Positions 1-8,766 of a stretch of DNA of 64,000 nucleotides are shown in pieces. Numbering within the stretch: the first letter of the stretch is position 1; each line of letters starts with the position of its first letter. Location: positions 1 to 64,000 of the forward strand of contig JAYKGU010000164.1 of NCBI GenBank assembly GCA_035285585.1. The letters run 5' to 3'. The DNA comes from JAYKGU01 sp035285585. Lineage in GTDB: Bacteria > Cyanobacteriota > Cyanobacteriia > CAKZMO01. The notes under the pieces were generated by a model, which saw only the letters and a program-made list of their open reading frames with translations, was not told the origin of the DNA and ran no database searches. The position numbers were made by a program, and so were the translations under genes.

Positions 1-271
1 CGTCATCGCCGCCAGCCAGCTCATCGTCTCCGGAGCCACCATCCAGCAGGTCGTCGCCATCATCGCCGTCAATCTCATCATCGCCGCGACTGCCAAACAG
101 CCGGTCGTCGCCATCATCCCCTTCGATCTCGTCATCGCCTGAACCGCCGGAGACGCCGTCGTCCCCCGATCCGGCGGAAATATCGTCATCCCCGCCAAAG
201 CCATTGATGATATCGTCCTGTGAGGTGCCGTTGATCCGATCTGCGAGATTGGTGCCGTTGATGGTGGCCAT
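1..271 (-). CDS. RTX-type calcium-binding repeat protein, C-terminally truncated by the window edge
   Basis: Only the first 90 residues are in the window. After a short N-terminal segment (MATINGTNLADRINGTSQDD) the sequence is a run of GGDD/GSGDDxI nonapeptide-like repeats rich in Gly and Asp, the hallmark of haemolysin-type (RTX) Ca2+-binding beta-rolls. Such proteins are usually exported by type I secretion without a cleavable signal, and no signal peptide is seen. The start is an ATG preceded by AGGAG at seven bases. The repeat spacing is partly GDDG-GDD and irregular, so this may be a simple repeat-only protein or the head of a larger exoenzyme or adhesin. Its real function depends on the unseen C-terminus. 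Confidence 0.8.
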   Translation of the reverse strand, partial: MATINGTNLADRINGTSQDDIINGFGGDDDISAGSGDDGVSGGSGDDEIEGDDGDDRLFGSRGDDEIDGDDGDDLLDGGSGDDELAGGDD

Positions 272-655
272 GCTGAGTTCTCCTGAAGCCGGGGGATGAT
301 CCTGGCTGCTAATGGGTAACAGATGAGTTGATAGCCCGACTATTTTACTGGTGTGCTGGCGCGATCGCACCTCATGCGGCGGATTCCACCGGGTAGGTGA
401 ATTTTAGATTTGGGATTTTTGTGGGGAGCGGGAAGTCTTCTCTGGACCTGCTCCTTTCCCTATACAAGTGAGTGGGGGTGGAACCGGTTTTATCCAGGAC
501 TCTACTAAGGTTAGACCCAGCTTCTTTTAATGATTCTGCATGGAAAGACGCGTAAACTTTAATTGATTGACTCTGATCAGCGGGGGTTCCCGGACGAAGA
601 ATGGAATATGGCGATTTCAATCGCGTAGGGTACGTTTTTGCTGTGAGGAGGGAAT
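272..655. other. Intergenic region between two divergent genes
   Basis: This 384-base spacer separates the divergent RTX and PPC-type genes. It must carry both promoters, but I see no clear operator or RNA structure. A 126-codon minus-strand frame crosses it and runs into the downstream gene. Its composition (Ser/Thr/Pro/Tyr-rich, no domain, no ribosome-binding site) looks like chance. Confidence 0.5.
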
Positions 656-1168
656 ATGGTTGCAACGTGGCTTCGTTTTTGGAATAAGCGGATTTCAGCG
701 CTAACAGTGGGTGGCCTGGTAGCTGGAGGGTTGGTGAGTTGGGGCTTTTCACCCCTGGTGGCTCAGTCGGCGTCTAACTTTGGTACGATTTCCCTATCTC
801 CCGGTAGCTCTCCTGCATCGGTGCGGGGATATACCCAGGGTTCCATGCCGTTATCGGCGATCGCCCCCCAGGATCAAAGTGGCACCCTTTGCGTTGGTTT
901 TGCTGAGTCTGAGCCGGATCATGTGCTGGTGCTGTCGGAGGCGATCGCCACCCTCTCCCTGCGCGTCGATAGCAACGGGGGCGACACCACTTTGCTGGTG
1001 CAAGGCCCCAACGCTCGCACTATCCAGTGTGGCGACGATACGGGCAGTAATCCAGACGCCAGCATCCGCAGTCAGAACTGGCAACCGGGAGAATACAAAG
1101 TCTGGGTCGGCGCTTTCGACGCCGGGGTTCGCTACGACTATACGCTGTCGGTTCAGGGCACGCCGTGA
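656..1168 (+). CDS. Secreted protein with PPC-like (pre-peptidase C-terminal) beta-sandwich domain
   Basis: A 170-residue protein with a signal peptide: basic N-terminus (WLRFWNKR), hydrophobic core at about residues 14-30, and probable cleavage after LVAQS near residue 37. The mature part has the cyanobacterial PPC-like pattern: a beta-rich segment with SLRVDSNGGDTTLLVQGPN, then a terminal PGEYKVWVGAFDAGVRYDY. Two cysteines (GTLC, IQC) could form a disulfide. A strong GAGGAGG box lies just before the ATG. In the family such domains are secreted, often calcium-linked, beta-sandwiches, here occurring alone. Export is well supported; the substrate or partner is unknown. Confidence 0.75.
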   Translation: MVATWLRFWNKRISALTVGGLVAGGLVSWGFSPLVAQSASNFGTISLSPGSSPASVRGYTQGSMPLSAIAPQDQSGTLCVGFAESEPDHVLVLSEAIATLSLRVDSNGGDTTLLVQGPNARTIQCGDDTGSNPDASIRSQNWQPGEYKVWVGAFDAGVRYDYTLSVQGTP

Positions 1169-1272
1169 GCGCTCATACCATAAGGCGCACCGCGAACGGT
1201 CATACCGTTTGAGATACGCCGCAAACGTTAACATAGTATCTGGTCTCTTCTGCAAAGCGGGGATAATTTATC

Positions 1273-2064
1273 GTGCTGTCTACTCTCGTTACCGACTTCC
1301 GCATCATCTTTGAGCGGGACCCTGCCGCCCGCAACTGGCTGGAAGTCCTGATCTGCTATCCGGGGCTGCAGGCCCTGATGTTCCATCGCTTTGCCCATGC
1401 GCTGTATTTGCTCAAGCTCCCTTTTCTGCCTCGCCTGGTATCCCACGTTTCCCGCTTTCTAACTGGCATTGAGATCCATCCCGGTGCCACCATTGGCCGG
1501 GGCGTTTTCATTGACCACGGTATGGGCGTTGTCATTGGCGAAACCGCCATCCTTGGCGACTATTGCCTCATCTACCAGGGCGTCACCCTGGGCGGTACCG
1601 GCAAGGAAAGCGGCAAGCGCCACCCCACCCTTGGCCATAATGTCGTCGTTGGAGCCGGAGCCAAGGTGCTGGGGAATATCGCCATCGGCAACGATGTACG
1701 CATTGGTGCGGGGTCGGTGGTGCTGCGAGATGTCCCATCCGACTGCACGGTGGTGGGGGTTCCCGGTCGCATTGTCTATCGCTCTGGGGAGCGGGTCGAG
1801 CCGCTGGAGCACGGTCGCCTGCCCGACTCTGAGGCTCAGGTAATTCGCGTGCTGGTGGATCGGATCGAAGCGCTGGAGCAGGAAGTACTGTCTCTGCGGC
1901 AGCAGCAGGCCGACCAGCGGGCTGAGGTGCACGCCATGGCCACCGCATCTCAGAAAGCCTGTGCCGATTTCGAAGCCTCTTACTCTGCCGGACTGCGCAG
2001 CAGCGCTCAATGCCGCCTTCAGGATAAGACTATTGAGCAATTTCTGGATGGATCGGGGATTTAG
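1273..2064 (+). CDS. cysE: Serine O-acetyltransferase
   Basis: The enzyme transfers acetyl from acetyl-CoA to L-serine, giving O-acetylserine, the acceptor for sulfide in cysteine synthesis. The 263-residue protein has the N-terminal helical region (DFRIIFERDPAARN, then LMFHRFAHALY) and a left-handed beta-helix of hexapeptide repeats from about residue 65 (GIEIHPGATIGRG) to 165, with the catalytic-type FIDHG and GGTGKESGKRHP motifs. The C-terminal 70 residues form a predicted coiled coil (RIEALEQEVLSLRQQQ), longer than in many family members. The start is GTG, after a GGGG-rich stretch. It ends beside a low-complexity GGGT repeat. A cytoplasmic stand-alone gene. Confidence 0.93.
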   Translation: MLSTLVTDFRIIFERDPAARNWLEVLICYPGLQALMFHRFAHALYLLKLPFLPRLVSHVSRFLTGIEIHPGATIGRGVFIDHGMGVVIGETAILGDYCLIYQGVTLGGTGKESGKRHPTLGHNVVVGAGAKVLGNIAIGNDVRIGAGSVVLRDVPSDCTVVGVPGRIVYRSGERVEPLEHGRLPDSEAQVIRVLVDRIEALEQEVLSLRQQQADQRAEVHAMATASQKACADFEASYSAGLRSSAQCRLQDKTIEQFLDGSGI

Positions 2065-2066
2065 GG

Positions 2067-2171
2067 TAGATGGGTTGGTGGGTTGGTGGGTAGATGGGTT
2101 GGTGGGTGAATGAGTAGATGAGTCCCCTATCCACCTAATTACCCATCCATCCAATCACCCATTCACTCAAC
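2067..2171. repeat. Tandem heptad-like GGGTTGGT repeats forming a large inverted repeat
   Basis: The left half is made of degenerate TGGGTTGGTGGG/TAGATGGG units and the right half of the complementary type (ACCCATCCATCCAATC), so the transcript could fold into a long imperfect hairpin between cysE and the GTPase gene. This is the kind of short tandemly repeated repetitive sequence common in filamentous cyanobacteria. It may act as a cysE terminator, but there is no T-run. Confidence 0.7.
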
Positions 2172-2241
2172 CTTGGCCACCCTCGATTTCTCTTGCTATG
2201 GTGGACTGAGACTCGCGTCAACTCCGTTTCAGGTCTTCAGG

Positions 2242-3939
2242 ATGGACGTGTCGGCTCAGCATCACGAGATCGTTAATAGCTTGCGCAGTGCCGTTGGCTC
2301 CCTTGACTCCAGCCTCGACCCTCAAGTGAAGCGGCTGCGGCGGGAGGTGGGGTTTGTGTGCGATCGCCTCGTTAGCCCAGAGTTCCGCATTGCCGTTTTC
2401 GGCCCGTTCAACTACGGCAAGTCCACCCTGCTCAACGCCATGCTGGGGGAGAAGGCTCTGCCCATCGACCTGATTCCCACCACAGGGGCAGCGATCCGCG
2501 TGGGCTATGGGCCAGAGTTGACCACTCGCATTACCCTGATGGACGGCAGTGAGGTCTGCAAGCCGGGGACTGAGGTGCTGAAATCCTTCGCGGTCCTCGA
2601 CGACGATCGGCGGATGCGGGAGGATGTGGCTTCGGTGGAGGTGACCTGCCCCCATCCCCTGCTTCAGCGGGGCATCGAGCTGCTGGATCTGCCGGGAACC
2701 GACGACCGGGACGCCCAGGAAGCCCTGGTGCGGGAACAGTTGCTCACCGCCGACCTGGTGGTGCAGGTGCTGGACGGGCGCAAGCTGATGACCCTGGCGG
2801 AGCGGGAGCACCTGCGGGACTGGCTCACGGACCGGGGCATTGAAACCATTGTCTTTGTGGTGAATTTTTTGAACCTGCTGGGGCCGGAGGAGCAGCAGGA
2901 AGTCAGCCGCCGTATGCGGTTTGTGGCCGAAAGCTTTCGGGCGGCCCTGCCAGCGGGGGTGAGCAACCTCTACCGGGTGGATGCCCTGCCTGCTTTGCGG
3001 GCTCGCCTCAAGGGGGACGGGGCAGCGGCCCAGACCACCGGGCTACCCGATCTGGAGGCTGCTTTACTACGCATTGTGGAGCATCAGCGATCGCACCTGT
3101 TCGCCACTCGCCTGCCCCGAGCCCTGGCGATCGCCCCCCAGGTAAAGCGGGCGCTAGAGGCCCAGATTCAGGTGGTGGGTCGGGCCGTGGCGGATTTGGG
3201 GCAGGGGCGCGATCGCCAGAAGATCGAGATTCTGCAAAAGGCCCAAACCCTGATTCAGCAAGGGTTCGATAAAAGTATGGCCGAGCTGGAAAGCTGGCTG
3301 GCCCTGCCCAACCTCCTCACCGCCTATCGGACAGAGGCGGCGGGGGCGCTGCGGCGGTTTGACTTCAAAACCTGGGAGGAGATGACCCTGCGCCCTGCCT
3401 GGAAGAACCGGCAGCGGGCCGTGGTGGGCTGGGTATATAAAGCCTGCGAATTTTTCAACTGCCCCCGCCCGGTGGATCTGTGGCTGGCCTTTCCGCCAGA
3501 ACCCACGGTGCCCATCCCTGACCCCACCTCTACAACGGGCCAGGGGGCGAACCTGCCCAATCCCGGTGATGCGGCTCCGGTGGCGATCGCCACGGGCCTG
3601 GGCTGGGTGTTAGGCGGGCCTTTGGGCGCAGCGGTGTTCGGCGGCACCAGCTACCTGCTCAACCAGTTGGACAATCCCCGCAGTAACCCCGTCCCGCCGT
3701 CCAGCGAAACCCTGGAGCGGCTCTACGAAGTGGCCGCCCGCGACTACCTGAGCCAGTTCAGCGCCGCTGGCTTCAAGGCGCTGGAGAACTACGTGATTGC
3801 CGCCAACCCGGTGATTCGCTTCCCCCTGCCCAAGCTGACGACTTCCGCACCAACCGTCACGCCCCAGACCTATCAGCTCCAGCTCCTCCAGAGCAGCCTG
3901 GAAAACCTCAACCGCGTTCTGGAGTCCCTGGAGGCTTGA
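2242..3939 (+). CDS. Dynamin-like GTPase (bacterial dynamin-family protein)
   Basis: A 565-residue protein with a P-loop GPFNYGKST at residues 54-62, a switch-I threonine in IPTTGA near 80-81, and a G3 motif DLPG at 149-152. The usual N/TKxD G4 motif is not obvious (VVNFLN occupies its place). A helical stalk follows, with a glycine-rich hydrophobic segment near the C-terminus (ATGLGWVLGGPLGAAVFGG) that could be a membrane paddle. Bacterial dynamins remodel or protect membranes. The open frame extends upstream to a TTG inside the repeat, but the ATG at MDVSAQHHE is a more natural start. The next gene follows after 13 bases, so the two are probably co-transcribed. Confidence 0.8.
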   Translation: MDVSAQHHEIVNSLRSAVGSLDSSLDPQVKRLRREVGFVCDRLVSPEFRIAVFGPFNYGKSTLLNAMLGEKALPIDLIPTTGAAIRVGYGPELTTRITLMDGSEVCKPGTEVLKSFAVLDDDRRMREDVASVEVTCPHPLLQRGIELLDLPGTDDRDAQEALVREQLLTADLVVQVLDGRKLMTLAEREHLRDWLTDRGIETIVFVVNFLNLLGPEEQQEVSRRMRFVAESFRAALPAGVSNLYRVDALPALRARLKGDGAAAQTTGLPDLEAALLRIVEHQRSHLFATRLPRALAIAPQVKRALEAQIQVVGRAVADLGQGRDRQKIEILQKAQTLIQQGFDKSMAELESWLALPNLLTAYRTEAAGALRRFDFKTWEEMTLRPAWKNRQRAVVGWVYKACEFFNCPRPVDLWLAFPPEPTVPIPDPTSTTGQGANLPNPGDAAPVAIATGLGWVLGGPLGAAVFGGTSYLLNQLDNPRSNPVPPSSETLERLYEVAARDYLSQFSAAGFKALENYVIAANPVIRFPLPKLTTSAPTVTPQTYQLQLLQSSLENLNRVLESLEA

Positions 3940-3952
3940 TTCCCCAACCCCC

Positions 3953-5059
3953 ATGAGCCGCTTCGAGTTTGCCCTGGCCACCGCCGCCGATGATGCCCAA
4001 CTGCGCCACCGCATGGCGTCAGACTGGCTGGAGGGCAGGGTGTCCGTTAGCTTTCGGCGGGAACCCAGCTACTTTGCCGGATGCCACTTGCAGGGCGATC
4101 GCGTCCAGGTAATCAAATGTGTGGATCGCGCCACTGGAGAAATCATTGGCCTGGGCAGTCGTGCCCTCAAAACCGCCTGGGTCAACGGTCAAGCAACCCG
4201 GCTGGGGTACCTGGCGGATCTGCGGGGCCACCCCGACTATCGGCGCGGCTCCCTGCTGGCGCGGGGCTACCGGCTGCTGCGATCGCTCCACGAGCAGGAC
4301 CCGGTGCCCTTTTACTACTCCATTATTCTGGAGGGAAATCAGGCGGCTCTGGGGTCGCTGGTGGGAGGACGGGCAGGACTGCCCCAGTACCAGGCGGCAG
4401 GCCGCATCCTCACCCCCGCTATTCATTTAGACCTGCCCAAACCACCGATTCGGCTTCCCGGCGTCACCCTGGAGCGGGGCACCATGACCCGACTGCCCGC
4501 TATCCTGGCCTTCGTGAATCGCTGCCAGTCCCAGAAACAACTCGCCCCCTGCTACACCCTGGCGGATTTTGGCACCCCCCGACTGGCGGGACTGACGCCC
4601 CAGGACTTTTACCTGGCCATCCGCAACAATGAACTGGTGGGAGTCGTCGCCGCCTGGGATCAGCACCGGATCCGCCAGACCTATATCGAGCGCTACGCTC
4701 CACCCCTGGCCCAGGGGCGATCGCTCTACAACCTCCTGGCGACCATCACCCCCCTCAAGCCCCTGCCCGATCCGGGAACGGCCATCCCCTACTTTTATCT
4801 GGCCTTTGTGGCGATCGCCCACGACGACCCAGACATCTTTCGCTATTTGCTGCGACAGGTTTATGGCGATCGCCGCCTGGGTCGCTGGCATTACTTTATT
4901 GCTGGACTCCACGAAGCCGATCCGCTGGCGGCGGTGCTGACGGAATATCGGCGCATTGAATCGGCGGGGCAGCTCTTCATCGTTTACTACCCGGAGGGAG
5001 AAGCGGCGGTGCGGGGGTTGGATGGCCGGGTGCCCTACGTGGAGATGGCAGCGGTTTAG
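3953..5059 (+). CDS. GNAT-like acetyltransferase domain protein, function unknown
   Basis: A 368-residue soluble protein. The N-terminal half resembles a GNAT fold: a strand with DRATGEIIGLGSRAL, then GYLADLRGHPDYRRGSLLARGYRLLRSL, which matches the acetyl-CoA-binding V/LxVxPxYRRxGxGxxL region. The second half (from about 170) repeats a similar fold more weakly, suggesting a tandem GNAT. No signal peptide or membrane span is present. It starts 13 bases after the dynamin-like GTPase stop and probably shares its transcript. The substrate cannot be told from the sequence. A copy of the AGGTGATTTC repeat begins directly after its stop codon. Confidence 0.65.
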   Translation: MSRFEFALATAADDAQLRHRMASDWLEGRVSVSFRREPSYFAGCHLQGDRVQVIKCVDRATGEIIGLGSRALKTAWVNGQATRLGYLADLRGHPDYRRGSLLARGYRLLRSLHEQDPVPFYYSIILEGNQAALGSLVGGRAGLPQYQAAGRILTPAIHLDLPKPPIRLPGVTLERGTMTRLPAILAFVNRCQSQKQLAPCYTLADFGTPRLAGLTPQDFYLAIRNNELVGVVAAWDQHRIRQTYIERYAPPLAQGRSLYNLLATITPLKPLPDPGTAIPYFYLAFVAIAHDDPDIFRYLLRQVYGDRRLGRWHYFIAGLHEADPLAAVLTEYRRIESAGQLFIVYYPEGEAAVRGLDGRVPYVEMAAV

Positions 5060-5060
5060 T

Positions 5061-5176
5061 CGATTTCCAGGAAAGACCATACCGCCTGTAGGGTGCCGTA
5101 TAGCCCAAGGGCATGGCTATCGCTAAAGCGAAGCGTAACGCACCGTGGACTGGTAGTTTCATCCTAGAAATCACCT
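5061..5176 (-). repeat. AGGTGATTTC-ended palindromic element, copy 1
   Basis: About 116 bp, ending in AAATCACCT at the right, with GATTTCCAGGAAAGACC at the left. The core contains GCTATCGCTAAAGCGAAGC, an imperfect hairpin. The same sequence recurs in the opposite orientation at 20735-20854 and twice at 35.7-36.1 kb with only scattered differences. Non-coding and without transposase, so best described as a MITE-like or REP-like element. Confidence 0.85.
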
Positions 5177-5222
5177 TAGCCCTCTTTGGTTAGGGCAGGC
5201 GGGCCGTGCCCACCCTACGGGA

Positions 5223-6299
5223 TTATTCTTCGTCCCAGTCGGGGTATTGGGGGGGGCTGGCTCCCTCGCGGCTGGTGATTTTGGGGTACTTGCCTTTGGG
5301 GGCCTTTTCGGCGATCGCCATCACCGTTACCTGGTGCCACCAGTCGTCCCCAAAGTCGAACCAGTAGCCAAAGGGTTCTTCAACGGCCAAGCCCACGTCG
5401 TGGATGGTGGTTTGGGTCACGTCCCCCGCTGGTTTGCTGCCGAAGTCGTCTTCCATCGCCAGGGGCAGTACATAGCGCCGCGCATTGGGGTCTTGGGGAC
5501 CACTCCCCCCCACCTGGAACTCATACATGTGCTCCTCTTCCCGGTCAAAGGCTTTGAAGATGGCGCGATGCAGGTCTTCCAGGGTATTGCTGCCCTTGAT
5601 TTCAATGGTGCGCGAGACCACTGGATTCTTCTCAACAAATGCCTCGGTCAACGGCCCATCCAGCAGGTACACCGTCAGGGTGTAGAGGGCGTCTGGGGTA
5701 AGGCCAGCGGCAGGGGCGGGGCGATCGCCACCCAGTTCTCCTGCCTCATCAGCGAACTCCTCATCCTCTGGCTCCTCATCCCCCGGCCTTTCACCAGGGA
5801 TATAGGGAATCAGACCCTTGGCGAGGGCCACTTCCTGGATGGGCCGGGGAGCCGATCGCACATCAATGATCATGCCGTTAAACGAAATCATCCACACCAG
5901 CGGATTGTCCTCCAGCTTGCTGGGCAGGCACCAGTTGGGGTCAAACTGCCCCATCTTAAGTACATCCCGTACCTGCTTGGACTTGGATTGCCCCGTACTG
6001 CCGCTGACGCCAAACTCCTGATAGAGATCCGACGCGCTGATGTGAGGCTTCTGGGATGAGTCGAAGAGAAAGTTGACCATGCCAACGGCATGGGTAATGC
6101 CGCAGGCCCAGGTCTTCGCCTGCCCTTTCTCCAGAGGGGAGGGACGCTTACGGCACAGCGCCGCCGTCACGTAGCGAATCAATTGGGCATACTCCCCATT
6201 GAGATGCTGCGCCGCAAATTTATCCGTCAACGCCGTGATCTGGTCAAATTTGTCCTGCATCCCCTTGGGCACATTTTCAGACTTCTGAGTCCTTGCCAT
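5223..6299 (-). CDS. DUF6398 plus plasmid pRiA4b ORF-3-like domain protein
   Basis: A 358-residue soluble protein in two parts. Residues 10-150 match the DUF6398 type (helical, with CGITHAVGMVNFLFD and a helix-turn-helix-like SASDLYQEFGVSGSTGQSKSKQV). Residues 204-345 match the pRiA4b ORF-3 family, with LYTLTVYLLDG, the IEIKGSNTLEDLHRAIFKAFD helix and the closing FDFGDDWWHQVTV motif. The parts are joined by an acidic linker near 170-192. The family is widespread, often beside mobile genes, and its role is unknown. It is a single gene facing the GNAT gene, with the ATG start given by MARTQKSEN and GGAGG upstream. Confidence 0.8.
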   Translation of the reverse strand: MARTQKSENVPKGMQDKFDQITALTDKFAAQHLNGEYAQLIRYVTAALCRKRPSPLEKGQAKTWACGITHAVGMVNFLFDSSQKPHISASDLYQEFGVSGSTGQSKSKQVRDVLKMGQFDPNWCLPSKLEDNPLVWMISFNGMIIDVRSAPRPIQEVALAKGLIPYIPGERPGDEEPEDEEFADEAGELGGDRPAPAAGLTPDALYTLTVYLLDGPLTEAFVEKNPVVSRTIEIKGSNTLEDLHRAIFKAFDREEEHMYEFQVGGSGPQDPNARRYVLPLAMEDDFGSKPAGDVTQTTIHDVGLAVEEPFGYWFDFGDDWWHQVTVMAIAEKAPKGKYPKITSREGASPPQYPDWDEE

Positions 6300-6428
6300 C
6301 GCGCAGCCTCCTGATGATTAGCGACAGTTTAGGTGATTCCTAACAAGGTTCATCCCGTATCCAGACAGAGCGGATAATTCAGCATATCGCTCACTGGACA
6401 AACCATGGAACCTTTTCGAGAAAGTCCC

Positions 6429-8216
6429 TCAAGAATCCGGCTCACCCTCATCTCCATCGGCCACATTGCGGGGCTGGCGATCCGTCTTGGCCGTTGGCTG
6501 GCGGTGAGTAGAACCATTGGGGTCGCGATCGCCCCCGTTTTGAATCGACCGCTGATCCAACTGGCCCTCCAGATTGAGCTTAAGCCCATCGGCGGCATGG
6601 AGCCAGACATCCCGCTGGGGAAAGGGAATTTCGGTGTCGGTGTCCCGCAGAGCCAGCTTAAACCGTCGGCGATACTCCCGTGCCACGTCCCACTGCTTCA
6701 TTGGCTGGGTCTTAATCCACACCCGGATAGTGATGGAGCTGTCGCCAAAGTCATCCACACCCAGCACCTTCGGCTCTTCCAGAATGAGTTCCTGCCAATC
6801 GGGGTCTTGTTGGAGTTCCTGACCCACCTGCCGCGTCAGGTCGAGCATGTTCTCAATATCGGCATTGTAGTGGACGGGAATTTTCAGATCTGCCCGCGAC
6901 CAGTGGAGGGAGTAGTTAGCCACCCGCGTCACATCGCTCATGGGAATGGTGATCAGCCGTCCCCCCGCATCGCGTAGCTGGGTAATGCGCAGGTTCATTT
7001 TCTCCACCAGTCCGGCATCGTCGTCGATCTGCACCACGTCCCCGATGGCGTACTGATCTTCCAGAATGATAAAAAATCCCTTGAACGCCCCCTCCAGAAG
7101 GTTTTGGGTCGCCAGGGAAAGGGCCAGACCGAGGAGACCAAAGCTGGCCAGCAGGAAGCCAAAATTAATACCTGCGATCGCCAGAGCGACGAAAATGCCA
7201 ATGCCAATCCACACAAAATTGGCGATATTTTTCACCACGCTGGAAATGGTGGAGATGCGCAGGCGCAGGCGGCGGGAGTCGCCGTCGTAACCTTCGCGGG
7301 TCGTGAGGCCCGATACAAAGCGATCGATCAAGACGTAGCTGATGCGGATGCCCACATAGGCAATGATGATGACCAGCAGGATGATCGTGGGGATTTTGAG
7401 GATGGGAATCAGGGTATTTTGGAGCGCCCGCGTCTGGGGAAACAGCCCGATGCTCCAGATTACCACCCCCGCCAGAATTAACCCCTGCACGATGGGGATG
7501 AGCCGGAGCTGCATATCCCGCAGGTTACGGCGCTGCTCCTCACTCAGAGAGTCGAGTCGGGGAGTAGCGCTGAGTGCCCGCATTCCCCAACGCAGGGGCC
7601 GTTCGCGCCAGTGGCCCAAGGCCCAGACAATGGCGATCGCCACCAGCAGCACAATTCCCGCCCGAATGCCCTGCCGCCGGAGATATTCCGGCTGGCGATG
7701 CTGGCGCGATCGCTCCAATGCCTGCCGCAGAGTTTCCTCCAGATCCCGCGACAGTGCCCAGGGGACGGTGCCCTGCATCTGGGCATCCCGCTCGGTGATG
7801 GTCATCAGATAGGTGTCGTTGACGTAGAGGCTGGGCAGGTTATTGCCGCCCGACTGGTTGACCACGATATTGAGGTTGGGATTGTTGCTCTGGAGGTAGG
7901 CATCCCGGATCTGGGTGAGGTTTTCCTCAATGCGCTGCTGCCGCTCGCTCAAAGTGGATTGGGGGGCGGCGACCTGAAATACCTGGCGGCCATCCAGGGA
8001 AATCCACCCCACCGCTGAGGAGTCCGACGACGAGGACGAGGAACCCCCCGATAGGTTCGGAAGCTGGAGCAGCACGGGCGGATGCGCCAGGGCAGCGGAG
8101 GGTTGGTGCCCCAGGCCAGCGGAGAGGCTGAGGGTGAACATCAGGGCGATCGCCCCCCAAACACCCCGCATCAGCCATCGTCTCCAGCCTTTGAGGGTCA
8201 ATATTCGTCGGATCAT
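6429..8216 (-). CDS. MscS-family mechanosensitive ion channel, large form
   Basis: A 595-residue membrane protein. A signal-like hydrophobic helix near residues 12-32 is followed by an extracytoplasmic domain with a Gly/Ser linker (LSGGSSSSSSDSS), then about five membrane helices. The MscS core is clear: the pore-lining helix FGFLLASFGLLGLALSLATQ followed by NLLEGAFKGFFIILEDQYAIGDVVQID, and a cytoplasmic beta/alpha domain with VHYNADIENM. A charged low-complexity tail ends the protein. Such channels open under hypo-osmotic shock; cyanobacterial versions of this layout are common. The frame extends 37 codons upstream to a TTG, but MIRRILTLKGWRR fits a membrane-protein N-terminus better. Confidence 0.88.
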   Translation of the reverse strand: MIRRILTLKGWRRWLMRGVWGAIALMFTLSLSAGLGHQPSAALAHPPVLLQLPNLSGGSSSSSSDSSAVGWISLDGRQVFQVAAPQSTLSERQQRIEENLTQIRDAYLQSNNPNLNIVVNQSGGNNLPSLYVNDTYLMTITERDAQMQGTVPWALSRDLEETLRQALERSRQHRQPEYLRRQGIRAGIVLLVAIAIVWALGHWRERPLRWGMRALSATPRLDSLSEEQRRNLRDMQLRLIPIVQGLILAGVVIWSIGLFPQTRALQNTLIPILKIPTIILLVIIIAYVGIRISYVLIDRFVSGLTTREGYDGDSRRLRLRISTISSVVKNIANFVWIGIGIFVALAIAGINFGFLLASFGLLGLALSLATQNLLEGAFKGFFIILEDQYAIGDVVQIDDDAGLVEKMNLRITQLRDAGGRLITIPMSDVTRVANYSLHWSRADLKIPVHYNADIENMLDLTRQVGQELQQDPDWQELILEEPKVLGVDDFGDSSITIRVWIKTQPMKQWDVAREYRRRFKLALRDTDTEIPFPQRDVWLHAADGLKLNLEGQLDQRSIQNGGDRDPNGSTHRQPTAKTDRQPRNVADGDEGEPDS

Positions 8217-8551
8217 GTCAAAACTGTCAGAAACGCCAAATTGCGTAAAGCTCTCGTGTACTTTCGCCCAGAGGGCGATCGCCTGACATGACCCCAGGGA
8301 GAGATTAAGGGTCAAATAACAGACCAAATGCCCCCCCAGAAGCGAACCAGGAGCGTCTTGCGAAGGAAATTGGGCAAATTGCTATCCCCTTATGTTCAGT
8401 TGTCCGGATGAAGCCTGCCCAGTGCGAAGAAAGGAATGGTAGATGCACCCTGATTCTTCCCTCTCGGCGCTTGGCGTCGGGAGGGTTTTTTGTCTCAGGG
8501 CGGGAACCGCTGCCGCTGTCCTACAATTGTCTAAAAATCTGCAAGGCAGGT

Positions 8552-8699
8552 TATCAACGCAAGGCGGGGCGCTCTCCTAAGCATAGAATTCAGGAGTCAG
8601 GAGCCAGAAGTCAGCTCCCTCCTGAATTCTGACTCCTGAATTCTGACTCCTGGATTCTAGATCCCTATCCAACCAGGATTTCCCATCTTCAATGGATAC
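8552..8699 (+). repeat. CAGGAGTCAGGAG-rich short dispersed repeat, copy 1
   Basis: It begins at TATCAAC and ends at GGATAC. The middle contains AATTCAGGAGTCAGGAGCC followed by its inverted form CTCCTGAATTCTGACTCCTG, so it folds into a long hairpin. Related copies are at 24934-25042 (inverted) and 35971-36105 (same orientation, with the same flanking AAGGCGG and GGATTTCCC blocks). Confidence 0.85.
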
Positions 8700-8727
8700 C
8701 CACAATGGATACCCACAATGGATACCC
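8690..8727 (+). repeat. Three tandem CAATGGATACCCA units
   Basis: Three consecutive 13-bp units of the type CAATGGATACCCA extend the right end of the preceding dispersed repeat. They look like local duplication of the repeat terminus. Confidence 0.8.
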
Positions 8728-8766
8728 AAAAAGCTCCCAAGTTCTGCACAGGAGACGTCTGAACCT

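Larger units (their letters stand above)
8217..8766. other. Long intergenic region with dispersed repeats
   Basis: About 550 bases between the divergent MscS gene and a small membrane-peptide gene. The left part carries the MscS promoter region with no clear motif. The right part (8552-8727) is repeat DNA, listed separately. No further coding frame is convincing. Confidence 0.5.

Noticed and set aside
372..752. 126-codon minus-strand frame between the RTX and PPC-type genes
   Set aside because: It overlaps the signal peptide coding region of the plus-strand gene, has no ribosome-binding site and no domain; composition looks random.
2067..2171. CRISPR-like array of short repeats after cysE
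   Set aside because: The units are heptad-like and degenerate with no unique spacers of constant length, and no cas gene is present.
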